From: Agapanthus africanus
Lineage: Eukaryota > Streptophyta > Magnoliopsida > Asparagales > Amaryllidaceae
Direction: 5' to 3'
Assembly: GCA_030015575.1 (NCBI GenBank)
Contig: CM057338.1
Span: 135,805,546 to 135,869,545 of the forward strand
Length of the DNA stretch: 64,000 nucleotides
Shown here piece by piece: positions 21,700 to 30,634 of this stretch. Under the pieces are notes generated by a model. It had not been told where the DNA came from. It ran no database searches and was given only the letters and a program-made list of their open reading frames with translations. Position numbers and translations under genes: made by a program. Position 1 is the first letter of the stretch; each line of letters begins with the position of its first letter.

Positions 21700-22150
21700 G
21701 ATGGTATCAATGGATCCTGGGGAGAATCACGATAGCTTCCAGAGTGGTAAGGTCGACTGAATGTCAGTCACAGGCATTGTCTTTTCCCTCAGTGGAGGGA
21801 TGGTATGTTGGAAGAGTTCCAAACTAGATACCGTGACAAACTAGACGATAAAGGCTGGATACATCGCTGCCAACGAAGCTACCAAACAGGAAGTCTGGGT
21901 TTATATAAGTTCATGAGATGAACTTCGTTCCTACCATTGTGTAACAATGGAATTGTGGCTTTTGTCTAGGAACCCTCGTCCCATTAGTGATCCAGACATA
22001 TTCTAAGACAATATCACCTGATCATGGAGATGGTTCATCTCAATGGAGATCGAGGTTAGGAGAGTAGACTCAGAGGACAACACGGCGGATCCACTCACAA
22101 AGGCCTTTTCCCAAGAGAGACTTTTATGGGATGGTTGAGTATGAGATACT
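21700..22150 (+). pseudogene. E2 RNase H remnant
   Basis: Recognisable as MVCWKSSKLDT, then AGYIAANEATKQEVW (the usual Glu of MEAEY is lost to Lys-Ala) and HILRQYHLIMEM, interrupted by stops and shifts. It ends just before the polypurine tract. Confidence 0.72.
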
Positions 22151-22199
22151 ACAACCACTGCTGATTGTTAGGTATTAGATACTACAACATATGAACCTA

Positions 22200-22214
22200 G
22201 TGCAAGTGGAAGAT
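22200..22214 (+). other. E2 polypurine tract
   Basis: GTGCAAGTGGAAGAT immediately before the 3' LTR (TGTTAG), as in E1 and E3. Confidence 0.8.
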
Positions 22215-24409
22215 TGTTAGTTATATGTAGGCCCTAGAGGCCATTATTGTACACATAATGTATATTATAGTGGATGCTTGGACATACATAGGGAGGACTT
22301 TCTTGCTCGACATGATAGTATACTATCTGGTTACTCTTTATCATAACATGTACACTGATTGTCTCTCTGTTACATGTAGATAAATCCCTTAGGATGTTTA
22401 CTTGATTACCTGGATTATGATGCGGATCATACTAGAGGGACAAAGGTAGTCCGTGAGAACATCCTTTAATGTCCCTAGTCGTTGGTGTATCGAGACGGGG
22501 CATCGATATACCAGAGTAGACTAGCGTATACCTTCTCGACCGATGTAGATGGGCGATGGATGATCCCATATCCATTAGTGTTTGACATCAGAGATGATAT
22601 ACGGGTGCTCAGTGGAGACTGGGTACACTGGACGGACTCGTCGAGAACTCCTAGATGGTATTATACCTCACGTCAGATGGCAGTTCTCTGGTGACACTGG
22701 TACAGGTTAGTCTGGCGACCCGAGATTGTCATAGAGTTTTGTGTGATTCCCACTGTGCTTTGATTTCCACCTTACCACGTTCAAGAGAACGTGCAAAACG
22801 GTGGTTTTTGGGTACAGTCCCGAGTCACATGGAAGCAATGAGCGATAGGAGGGGATTTCGTCTCTCCCGGTATTGGGGGTTGATGTTGCGCTGGGCCCGA
22901 TTGGCCATAAAAGTAAGTCCCTGGCCAGGGTTGTTTCTGAGATTTACTGGTAAGTGTTATCAGTAGTTTCTCGACCCATTATGAGCCTCACATCGGCATG
23001 ACTTATCAAGCTATTGGGGTCTGACGTTTACCACCCCCAGGCGAGATATGCGACATATCAGACAAAGAGACCGGACTGTACGGTAGTGTTACTGTTTGGA
23101 TTTGCAGGAGTATGAGAAGGCTTGCTTGTTGATCTTCTGATCGCTCAATACCCGGGTGTCCGTTACGTTTAGCAGACCTCTTGCGGTTTGTGGGTGTTTG
23201 ATATGATCATCACCTACTGCCGGTGTATTGACGAGTCTTTAGAGTCCTACATAGAGGTTTTCTGGTTCATGCGAAACGAAGTAGGAGCACATATGTGATA
23301 TGTGCGGGACCGAGATTAATGCGTGTATGTGATACCACATTCTATTCTCGCGATATGTGATATCGGTCAGTTATATGTGATATAGCCGGGTTATCAGATC
23401 AAGTGTTGATTCGATAGATTATTACATTTGATATTAGCCGGTTGTATGTGATTTAGCCGGATTATTAAATAAAGTGTTAATTTAATGATTTAATGTATAA
23501 TTATATATGTGATATATTAATTTACATTAACTAATATTAGCTCACTTAAACATTTGTTTTTCTCACTTATGTACACTTACTATATATGTGATATATATTA
23601 ATGTAAATTTTGTTGTGTCATGCTTGATACCACATGCAATATGGGTGTATGAGACTAACACCATGCTTATAATAATGTGAAGGTTTTATTTATTTAAAAT
23701 TAATCAAAATTAATGGTAATTAGTCACATAATTGAAACTTGTAGAAGCTTGTGGAACCATTGACCAAGTCCACTAATTTTGTTTTACTTATAGATATTTA
23801 TTAACCTAACCATTATTGTTTAGCCATGGTTTATTCTCTACATAAGTTAGTGTATGACACTAACTCACCCATGGTTGCTATTCTCACCTCAAGAATTCAT
23901 TCTCTCATCTTCATTCTTCATCTTCTTCTTCATTGAGAAAGCTTGTTAGCTTTTCTTAAGGTGAGAAAATATTGTGAGAAAAACAAATCTTAAGTGAGCC
24001 CATTTCCTACTTCATTATCCTATACTATTAGCCATTTAGTTTAGGGTGTTTGCTTCACTAATCTACCATTAGTGAAGAGGTGGCATGAGCTTGAGTCTCC
24101 TCGACGAAGATCATCTTCGGCCTCGAAAACTTCGAGCAATCTTGTTCATTTCTTCAAGTGAACCCTTTCTAGAGTTCAGATGTTCATTACTTGCAGCAAA
24201 AGGACTACTACACGGAGCACTAGAAGTGAAGGACCGGTCTACAAAGGTTGTATTCCTCATTCACTTGTATGCAAAGTTGTTTGCATTTGTGTTTTCGTAT
24301 GATTCTCTAGTTAAACATTCTCGCATTTGGGTTCCTTAATACGGAAAAACTTTCATTTGGCATGCACGATGCCGCCCGAAACCTCGCTGTGGTGCTAGGG
24401 AACCCTGCA
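22215..24409 (+). repeat. E2 3' LTR
   Basis: Starts TGTTAGTTATATG and ends ACCCTGCA; partner of 14179-16405. It carries the 46-nt stem-loop at 22643-22688 and the hairpin cluster at about 23285-23490. Some arms there have mismatches that the 5' LTR does not have. Confidence 0.93.
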
Positions 24410-24680
24410 GTTTTATCTGAAAATTTTCATTTCTCCGTGTAATGCACATGCAACTCTTGGACTTCCGAAAAGTTAAAAAGAAAATATTAAAAATAATCCG
24501 GAATGATGGGATTCGAACTTGCAGGCTAAGGAACAGCAATGGAGAGTTTTAACCAGTGAGTTACAAGTTTTTTCTTACTTTTATTGAACAAATTTAACTT
24601 ATAATTTCTAGTCAGGCTGAAATACACCTTTTTATACATTGACCGTGTTACAATTATATTGGGACTTCAGGGTCGTTACA
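24410..24680 (-). repeat. G1 LTR, start portion
   Basis: On minus the LTR starts TGTAACGACCCTGAAG at 24680, next to a purine-rich tract (24681-24692) and the end of G1 pol. It is cut at 24410 by E2 and resumes at 14178. It contains a tRNA-like box pair (24505-24566). Confidence 0.75.
24505..24566 (-). other. tRNA-like A/B-box segment in the G1 LTR
   Basis: The minus strand has AGTTCGAATCCC (pol III B-box type) and, about 30 bases upstream, ACTGGTTAAAACTCT, which is A-box-like. No acceptor stem can be closed, so it is not called a tRNA gene. Confidence 0.35.
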
Positions 24681-24739
24681 TCCTACCTTCCTTATAAAAA
24701 TTTCGTCCTTGAAATTACATAAAGACTAATCTTCAAACA

Positions 24740-24975
24740 GATGAGAATATCATGTACGCATATCATTTTCTTTCTTCCAGGTTGGTTCTCCTGGCGAATC
24801 CCTTCTCCACATCACCCGGACTAGCTTGACCACATTGTTCCGCAATATCTTCTCTTTCTGATCTAATATCTCGATTGGTTACTGCTCACAAGATAAGTCG
24901 GTTTGAACAGTGAGTTCCGAGTGATCAAGTATGTGGCTGGGGTCACTCATTATATCGTCGTAGCTGGGATATGTG
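24740..24975 (-). pseudogene. G1 chromodomain (integrase C-terminus)
   Basis: On minus the frame reads VFHISQLRRYNE near its start, then DHSELTVQTDL, PIEILDQKEKILR, KLVRVMWRRDSPGEPTW. This is the typical chromodomain tail of plant chromoviruses, thought to steer integration to chromatin. It is in frame pieces without a full open frame. It lies directly before the purine tract and 3' LTR. Confidence 0.75.
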
Positions 24976-26110
24976 GAACACATTGTGCACTCCTTCTAAT
25001 AAGAGTTGTAGTGCCAAGCGGTATGCCACTTCTACAACTCGTTCAAGTATGTCGAACGGTTCGATGTACCTTGGACTAAGTTTGCCCCATTTTCCAAATC
25101 ATACCACTCCTCTGTTTGGAAAGATCTTCAGAAATACATGCTCTCTAAGTTGGAACTCCAAGTGTCGGCGCTTTGTGTCTGCACAATACTTCTGTCGGTC
25201 CTAGGCATTCGCATCCTGTCCCAGATCGTGCGAACTACATAGACAGTCGCCACAATCATCTCTGACCCAAGGAGTTCATGATCTCCAACGTCGTCCCAAC
25301 TCAGCCGGGAATGACACTTATGTCCGTAAAGTGCTGCGAATGGTACCATCTTAATGCTTTCCTGCTAACTGTTGTTATATGAAAACTCCACAAGGTATAA
25401 GTGATCTTCCCACGAACCTCCGAAGTCTAGCATATAGGCTCTCAGCATATCTTCTATGATCTGAATTGTTCATTCAAACTGTTCATTTGTTTGGGGATGA
25501 TACGCCATGCTGAAGTTCAGACTCGTTCCTAAGCTGGCTTGAAGAATCTCTCAAAACTGGGATCGAAATCTAGTATCTCAGTCGCAGACGAAGTAGACAG
25601 GTACCCTATGTAATCTCACAATCTCCCGCATGATTTTATGGGTATCAAGACAAGTATAATACATATTGAAGGTTGAAATCTTTACTTTAGATTTTTTACT
25701 CACCTCCATATACTTTCTTTCCAATGTCTTGGTCGATTGGCCAACTCTAAATGGAATAAAGTGAACTGACTTGGTGAGTCGATCCATAATAACCCAAATT
25801 GCATCGTTACCTTTCGTGCTGTGAGGGAGTGCAGTTACGATGTCCATGATAATATGCTGCCATTTCCATTCTGGGATCGGTAATGATGGAAATAGGCCAG
25901 CAGTTCTGTGATATTCGGCCTTCACTTGCTCACAGATTAAGCACTTAGCTACGCTCCTTGCTACTTCTCACTTCATTCCATATCACCAGTAATGCTGCTT
26001 TAAATACTTGTACATCTTCGTGCCGCCGAAGTGTACAGAATACGGAGAGCTGTGGGCTTTTTTCATCGGTTCTTCTTGAACGATGCCGGTTGACATGCAT
26101 AAACGGTTCC
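24976..26110 (-). pseudogene. G1 integrase, decayed
   Basis: Pieces of a Ty3/gypsy integrase on minus. At 25925-25578: TAGLFPSLPIPEWKWQHI, MDIVTALPHS (first Asp), VIMDRLTKSVHFIPF. At 25349-25128: VPFAALYGHKCHSRLSWDD and the link to the chromodomain. The zinc-binding region is near 25926-26110. The middle Asp and the Glu segment are damaged by frameshifts. Confidence 0.8.
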
Positions 26111-26114
26111 TATA

Positions 26115-26715
26115 TCATAAGGATCCATCTTCGTGGATGATGAAGTCGGTTTGAAGAACACTTTCTACTTGTTTTCGGATCTTTTGCAATTTGGCATAAT
26201 TTGCTTGAGCTGCCTTAATCTGATTGACAAGAGTAGACTGGACTTGTAAGTTCATCAAGGATGATGCGTTACCTGACACAACTAGTTCAATCTTGAGTCC
26301 GTGTAGTTCTTGTTGTAACTTCCACTGAGCGTCGAGATTCATTGCTAATGGTCGGCAACTTCCAAGATGATATTGTGCATCGGAAACTACATTCACCTTT
26401 CCAAGATGATATTGTAGATTGATATCAAAGTTTTCCATGAGTTCTAGCCATCTTCTTTGCCACATGTTGAGTTTTTTCTGAGTAAATACATACTTAAGAC
26501 TCTTGTGGTCAGTGTATATATCCACTCACTCTCCTAAAAGATAGTGATGCCAAATCTTGAGTGCAAAAATAACGGCAGCCAATTCTAGATCATATGTTGG
26601 ATAGTTGCGCTCATAAATCTTTAATTGTCTTGATGCAAAAGCCACAACCTTTCCATGCTGATGCAGAACACATTCTAATCCCTTACCGAATGCATCGTAA
26701 TGTACATCGAATCCG
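26115..26715 (-). pseudogene. G1 RNase H, decayed
   Basis: Gypsy RNase H remnant: [42 protein letters not shown] and upstream fragments of KIWHHYLL type. A short duplication of the QYHLGKVNVV-like segment is visible (YHLGKV and YHLGSC). It is homologous to G2 53450-52947. Confidence 0.8.
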
Positions 26716-27085
26716 TCAGATTGATCCGGTATTACAAAAATAGGTGCAGAGGTAAAACCCGACTTGAGTTCTACAAAAAGCCTTCTTACATACTTCTGAC
26801 CATATAAATGCTTCGTCTTTACGTGTAATCTTGGTCAGGGGTGCTGTGATTTTTGAAAATCTCTCGATGAAGCGTCTATAATATTCTAAGCCCAAAAATT
26901 TTATTATATTTTTGACTGACTTTGGTGTCGGCCACTTGCTGACAGCCGACATTTTAGCTGGATCCACCGAGATTCCTTCGTCTGAAATGATGTGTCCAAG
27001 AAATTTTTGCCTGGTCTAAGCCAAAATTCATACTTGTTGTACTTAAAGTAGAGATGATATTGTCGTAGTGTCTCCAGGACAACAC
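26716..27085 (-). pseudogene. G1 reverse transcriptase, C-terminal remnant
   Basis: On minus it reads VLETLRQYHLY at its upstream limit, then (shifted) FLGHIIS-like sequence, MDPAKMSAVSKWPTP, FLGLEYYRRFIERFSKI and [15 protein letters not shown]. This is the RT thumb/connection of a chromovirus. It stops abruptly at 27085 where copia LTR C inserted. The upstream part of G1 (palm, protease, gag, 5' LTR) is not in the window. Confidence 0.82.
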
Positions 27086-28354
27086 TGTTAGTTAATTTTG
27101 TTCACACTACATTGAAAGTAGAGAGGCGAAATGCAAAAAAATCAATATTTGAGCAAGCACAATCAACATAAACCCAAATATCAACCATGACCCTAAAACT
27201 AGCAAACAAGTAGAAGTTAACTATTATGAAAGGATGTTATACCAAATGGATTCGTGTCCTTCGGGTGTTCGAGATGCTCTTCTTTGGCTCCTAGTCTGTC
27301 GGGATCGAACTTGGACGTTGTCCTCTTTGTATTAAAGATGATACACCCGAGAGTTTATGGTTCAAGCTTTAGCTTCTCTAAGTGAAGTAACTAAAGACCC
27401 TAACTTGCTAAACTAAGATACTTAGGGATGTAGCGATGCGTTCTAGTATTTTTCCATCTCTTAATCCCCTAGAATTCTCAATACATGAGAAGGTTAGGAG
27501 AATGAAGAAGGAGGAAAGCTAAGTGAAGTGAGAGAAAGAAAATAATGAAATGAAAACTTGTGTATGAAAAATTGAAATGACTAGTATAATTTTTAAACTA
27601 TTTTTCTAAATTGAAAAATAGCAACCATGCTTCAATAGCAGAAGAAGCAGATGAAATAAACTAATACCAAGCCATTCCTCTCACCATTCTCTCTTTACAC
27701 CTCACACTTCCATCTCATTTCTATTTTCCAATAAATAGAAAATCTTAAAATGAGGTGTACTTCTTATAGAATGTGTTTTGTAAAAAATACAAAATACATT
27801 CAACCGTATATATATACATATTCGTATAAATACGAATACCCGAGTGATAGAATAATACAATGAATATAATACTAGAATATACAAATCGAAATATATATAT
27901 GTAAATTATTAAATCAATACTTGATTTAATAATCCGGCTTAATCCTAAGCCGGCTAGTATTATTAACCGTCCGATCGAATGTCTGTGTAGCCAACATGCT
28001 CATTTGATCGGAACCCTGCACGTATCAAAATACGGCTACTACATCATTTCTCCTGAACTAGGGAAACCCTTCATGTGGGAATTTAAAAACTCGACAGTAC
28101 GCTGACAGTGGGTTTAACCACAAGCATGTCGGCGGCACTAGTTGTACGTAACGGCTACCCAGGTACCTTTCGAAAAGAAGGCCGATGAGCAAACTCATCT
28201 GAACCCCTACTGAGCCTATCCGTGACAATCTCCGTACAGTCCAGTCTTTTCTTCTAAGAGTATCGCATACCGGGTCAGGGGGTGGAAAACGTCAGACCCC
28301 TAGTAACCCGATATGTTGTGTCGATGTGGTTCGGTACCGATCTGAGAAACTACT
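27086..28354 (-). mobile_element. C: truncated copia LTR of the E3 family
   Basis: Colinear on minus with the 3' two-thirds of the E3 LTR (42011 to about 43375). Shared segments include the hairpin pair at 27908-27953 and GGCAGTGGGTTTAACCACAAG-like sequence near 28105. It begins with TG on plus at 27086, i.e. an LTR end, inside G1 pol. The other side ends within LTR sequence at GAGAAACTACT, where T1 begins. The missing part probably lies beyond T1. Confidence 0.78.
27908..27953. repeat. Paired stem-loops in LTR C
   Basis: ATTAAATCAA-tac-TTGATTTAAT (27908-27930, perfect 10-bp arms) is followed by CCGGCTTA-atcc-TAAGCCGG (27934-27953, perfect 8-bp arms). Homologous pairs occur in E3 at 42929-42974 and, weaker, in E1. 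Confidence 0.85.
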
Positions 28355-28857
28355 TCCCCCCCCCCAATAAGAGAGCAATTCTCTGTTCAAAATTTGAACT
28401 GAGGCAGCGCCTGACGTGCAAAGAACGAGAGCGCCAGCGCCCAGAGTTAAAAACTCTGAGCCAGCGCCTCACGTGTAAAGCACGAGAGCGCCGGTGCCAG
28501 AACTAAAAGTTCTCCACCATCGGATCAAAGATCCAACGAAGATGATAAATCATCAAATTACAGAATTAAATTTTATTGAGGAAATATTCCTTGAATCTTC
28601 CTAAAACAAGAAAGGTTAATCTCTGTAAAACAGAGCACCGTTGGATTAAAGATCCAATGATGATTAAAAAATCACCAAAATACAGAATAAGCTCTGTATG
28701 GGAAAATATTTTCCCAATCTTGTTAAGAACAAGAAAAATATCTTCTGTAAAATAGAAGGCCTAGGATCAAAGATCCAACGGTGGATAAAATCCCCAAATC
28801 AATTAGACATCTCTCAATGAGAGATTTTCTTAACTAAATCAACAAATCAGTCTTCAC

Positions 28858-28865
28858 TATATAAA
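28858..28865 (+). promoter_or_regulatory. TATA box of the T1 LTR
   Basis: TATATAAA in the context CACTATATAAAAGACC, about 250 bp upstream of the G-box array. Confidence 0.65.
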
Positions 28866-29111
28866 AGACCCAAGACTTCAAGTCTTGTAGAGAAGAACCC
28901 CCTAATAAACTTCAAACTTCAAGACGAGAACGATTTCTCCTCAAGCTAAATAAAAATAAGAGATATCATAGCATCTCCTCCATATTTAAGAGTTTTACTC
29001 TCACATCAGAAGAACTTAGTTCTTTTTCTAGATCTCAGATCTATAAGATAAAGTCTTTCACCAGAGAGAATCTAATTCTCGGAGAATTGAATTGAGCAGA
29101 ACAGAAAGCTC

Positions 29112-29330
29112 AGTGCTTAGCACTTAAAGTATGGCGCTCAGCGCCGAGCGCTCCACGTGCTCCTCACGTGGGCGCTATTTAATAAGAAGCGCTTAGCACT
29201 CAAAGTCTGGTGCTCAGCGCCGAGCACTCCACGTGCTCCTCATGTGGGCGCTATTTAATAAGAAGTGCTTAGCATTCAAAGTTTGGCGTTCAGCGCCGAG
29301 CGCCTCACGTGCTCTGCACATGGCCGCCAT
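29112..29330 (+). repeat. Three 76-bp tandem units with inverted G-boxes
   Basis: Units start at 29112, 29188 and 29264. Each has GGCGCTCAGCGCC-like palindromic sequence. The first unit has CCACGTG-ctcct-CACGTGG (29153-29171), two CACGTG cores in inverted arrangement; the second has one changed base (29229-29247). T2 carries an analogous array. Confidence 0.85.
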
Positions 29331-29365
29331 AAATTTTTTGACACTCCATATAAAAGAATATAAAT

Positions 29366-29387
29366 AAGAAAAAAAGAAAAAGGGGTG
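29366..29387 (+). other. Polypurine tract followed by TG, LTR-start-like
   Basis: AAGAAAAAAAGAAAAAGGGG is followed at once by TGTCAGAACCC. This is what normally precedes a 3' LTR. Its presence inside a region that ends at a PBS suggests a composite or shared LTR. Confidence 0.5.
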
Positions 29388-29639
29388 TCAGAACCCAAGT
29401 CAATGCTCAGCAGTGCTGATATAGAAAGGGGATCAAGCCCAAATAAATAATCAAGTGGGCAGAGCCCAAGGTTGGCCAAACCCCAAATCGACCGGGCCCA
29501 TATGTCTTCTTCTAAATTGGCCTTAGTCCCAAACAAGACTACCAAGTCCCTGATGAACACTCATTGGTTCAAGGGTACATCTCCTCGCACCTTTGATACA
29601 TGTCGTTGAAATTCTTCAACGTCTTCAGAAAGGTGGCGG

Positions 29640-29945
29640 GTCCCGACAACCAACAACTGTAGATCGCAACGTCTTTAAACTAATAATGGACCGCAACGTC
29701 CTTAAACTAATAACGGACCGCAATGTCCTTAAACTAAACCCTCACCTCAAAAATGGTGATCTGTGAACCGCAACGTCCTTAAACTAATAACGGACCGCAA
29801 CGTTCTTAAACTACAATAGACCGAAACGTCCTTAAACTAACAATGAGCCGTAATGTCCTTAAACTAGTTATGGACCGTAATGTCCTTAAACTAGCTATGG
29901 ACCGTAATATTCTTAAACTAAAACGACAGAGCCTAAATTCTCTTT
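29640..29945 (+). repeat. Minisatellite, unit about 25-31 bp
   Basis: Degenerate copies of GGACCGCAACGTCCTTAAAC. Each unit has complementary ends GGAC and GTCC around a 6-base loop. The same unit forms an array in the T1 3' UTR (40082-40375). Confidence 0.85.
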
Positions 29946-30488
29946 CATTGGATCAAAAATGATCCCGAACTCCCGTTAAGTAGATGTTAGTCCAATATCG
30001 GATTAACGTATCCTTAACAAATATTTAATTTGATTTTAATCTTAAATGAGGTTAACGATCCTTAGATCAACCTAAATCAAAATCTAAGAAAATACGGATT
30101 TGGACTAATCCACGCCCTACGGGCGACAACATAAATTAGTCTCCGTATACAACCCACGGGCAATCAAAAAGAAAACAAACACACACGACATGAAGTGACC
30201 TTCTAGAGCTGGAGAAAGTGGTTACCGCGATACGGTAACGTAATTAACTGTAGGGGCTTGCTCCTATAGGGAAAAGCGTCCCCACAATCAAAAACCCCTC
30301 ACAACGAGGGAGAATCTGACGAAGTCCGCTACAACGGCCGCATACGTCCAAACCTCCGATACATGGTGCCATAATTCAACTTGGCATTTTCGGAGAGGTG
30401 AACGGATAAAACCAAATAGCATCTGCCCCTAAAATTCATGCCAGACGTCCCAACGTCCCGGTCGCGTCTTTCAGTGGTAAACATATTC

Positions 30489-30507
30489 TGGCATGCCCGG
30501 TGGAACC
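30489..30507 (+). other. T1 primer-binding site
   Basis: TGGCATGCCCGGTGGAACC, five bases after the LTR end. It matches the T2 site TGGCACGCCCGGTGGGACC with two differences. The tRNA species is not determined here. Confidence 0.72.
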
Positions 30508-30634
30508 TTTTTCCCTTTCCACTCCACACTTCGTGTGTCGTGTTTTGCGAACAAATCATGGTCTGCTATGGTTGCCTGTGGATTCAAGGTACTAAGATTT
30601 GGTGTCTTGCTCCCGTGCAGAGAAAAGATGATCT

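Larger units (their letters stand above)
14179..24409 (+). mobile_element. E2: gag-less Ty1/copia retrotransposon
   Basis: LTRs 14179-16405 and 22215-24409 flank a plus-strand internal region. A perfect TSD GTTTT lies at 14174-14178 and 24410-24414. PBS and polypurine tract are in place. The coding region begins directly with protease-related sequence at 19279; no gag or zinc knuckle is found in the 2.9-kb leader. Integrase, RT and RNase H follow in copia order, all with stops or frameshifts. It inserted into the LTR of G1. Confidence 0.92.
28355..30483 (+). repeat. T1 5' LTR region
   Basis: Ends ...AACA at 30483, five bases before the PBS, the same spacing as T2. It contains a TATA box (28858-28865), GATCAAAGATCCAA-type repeats (28525-28775) and three 76-bp G-box units (29112-29330). 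It also holds an internal polypurine-plus-TG junction (29366-29387) and a minisatellite (29640-29945). The LTR may really start at 29386, in which case 28355-29385 would be a remnant of another copy; I cannot decide between these. Confidence 0.6.

Noticed and set aside
24505..24566. Functional tRNA gene
   Set aside because: B-box and A-box resemblance only; no acceptor or anticodon stem can be formed.
29640..29945. CRISPR-like spaced repeats
   Set aside because: Units are degenerate, the spacers are only a few bases and not unique, and the DNA is a plant retrotransposon. It is a minisatellite.
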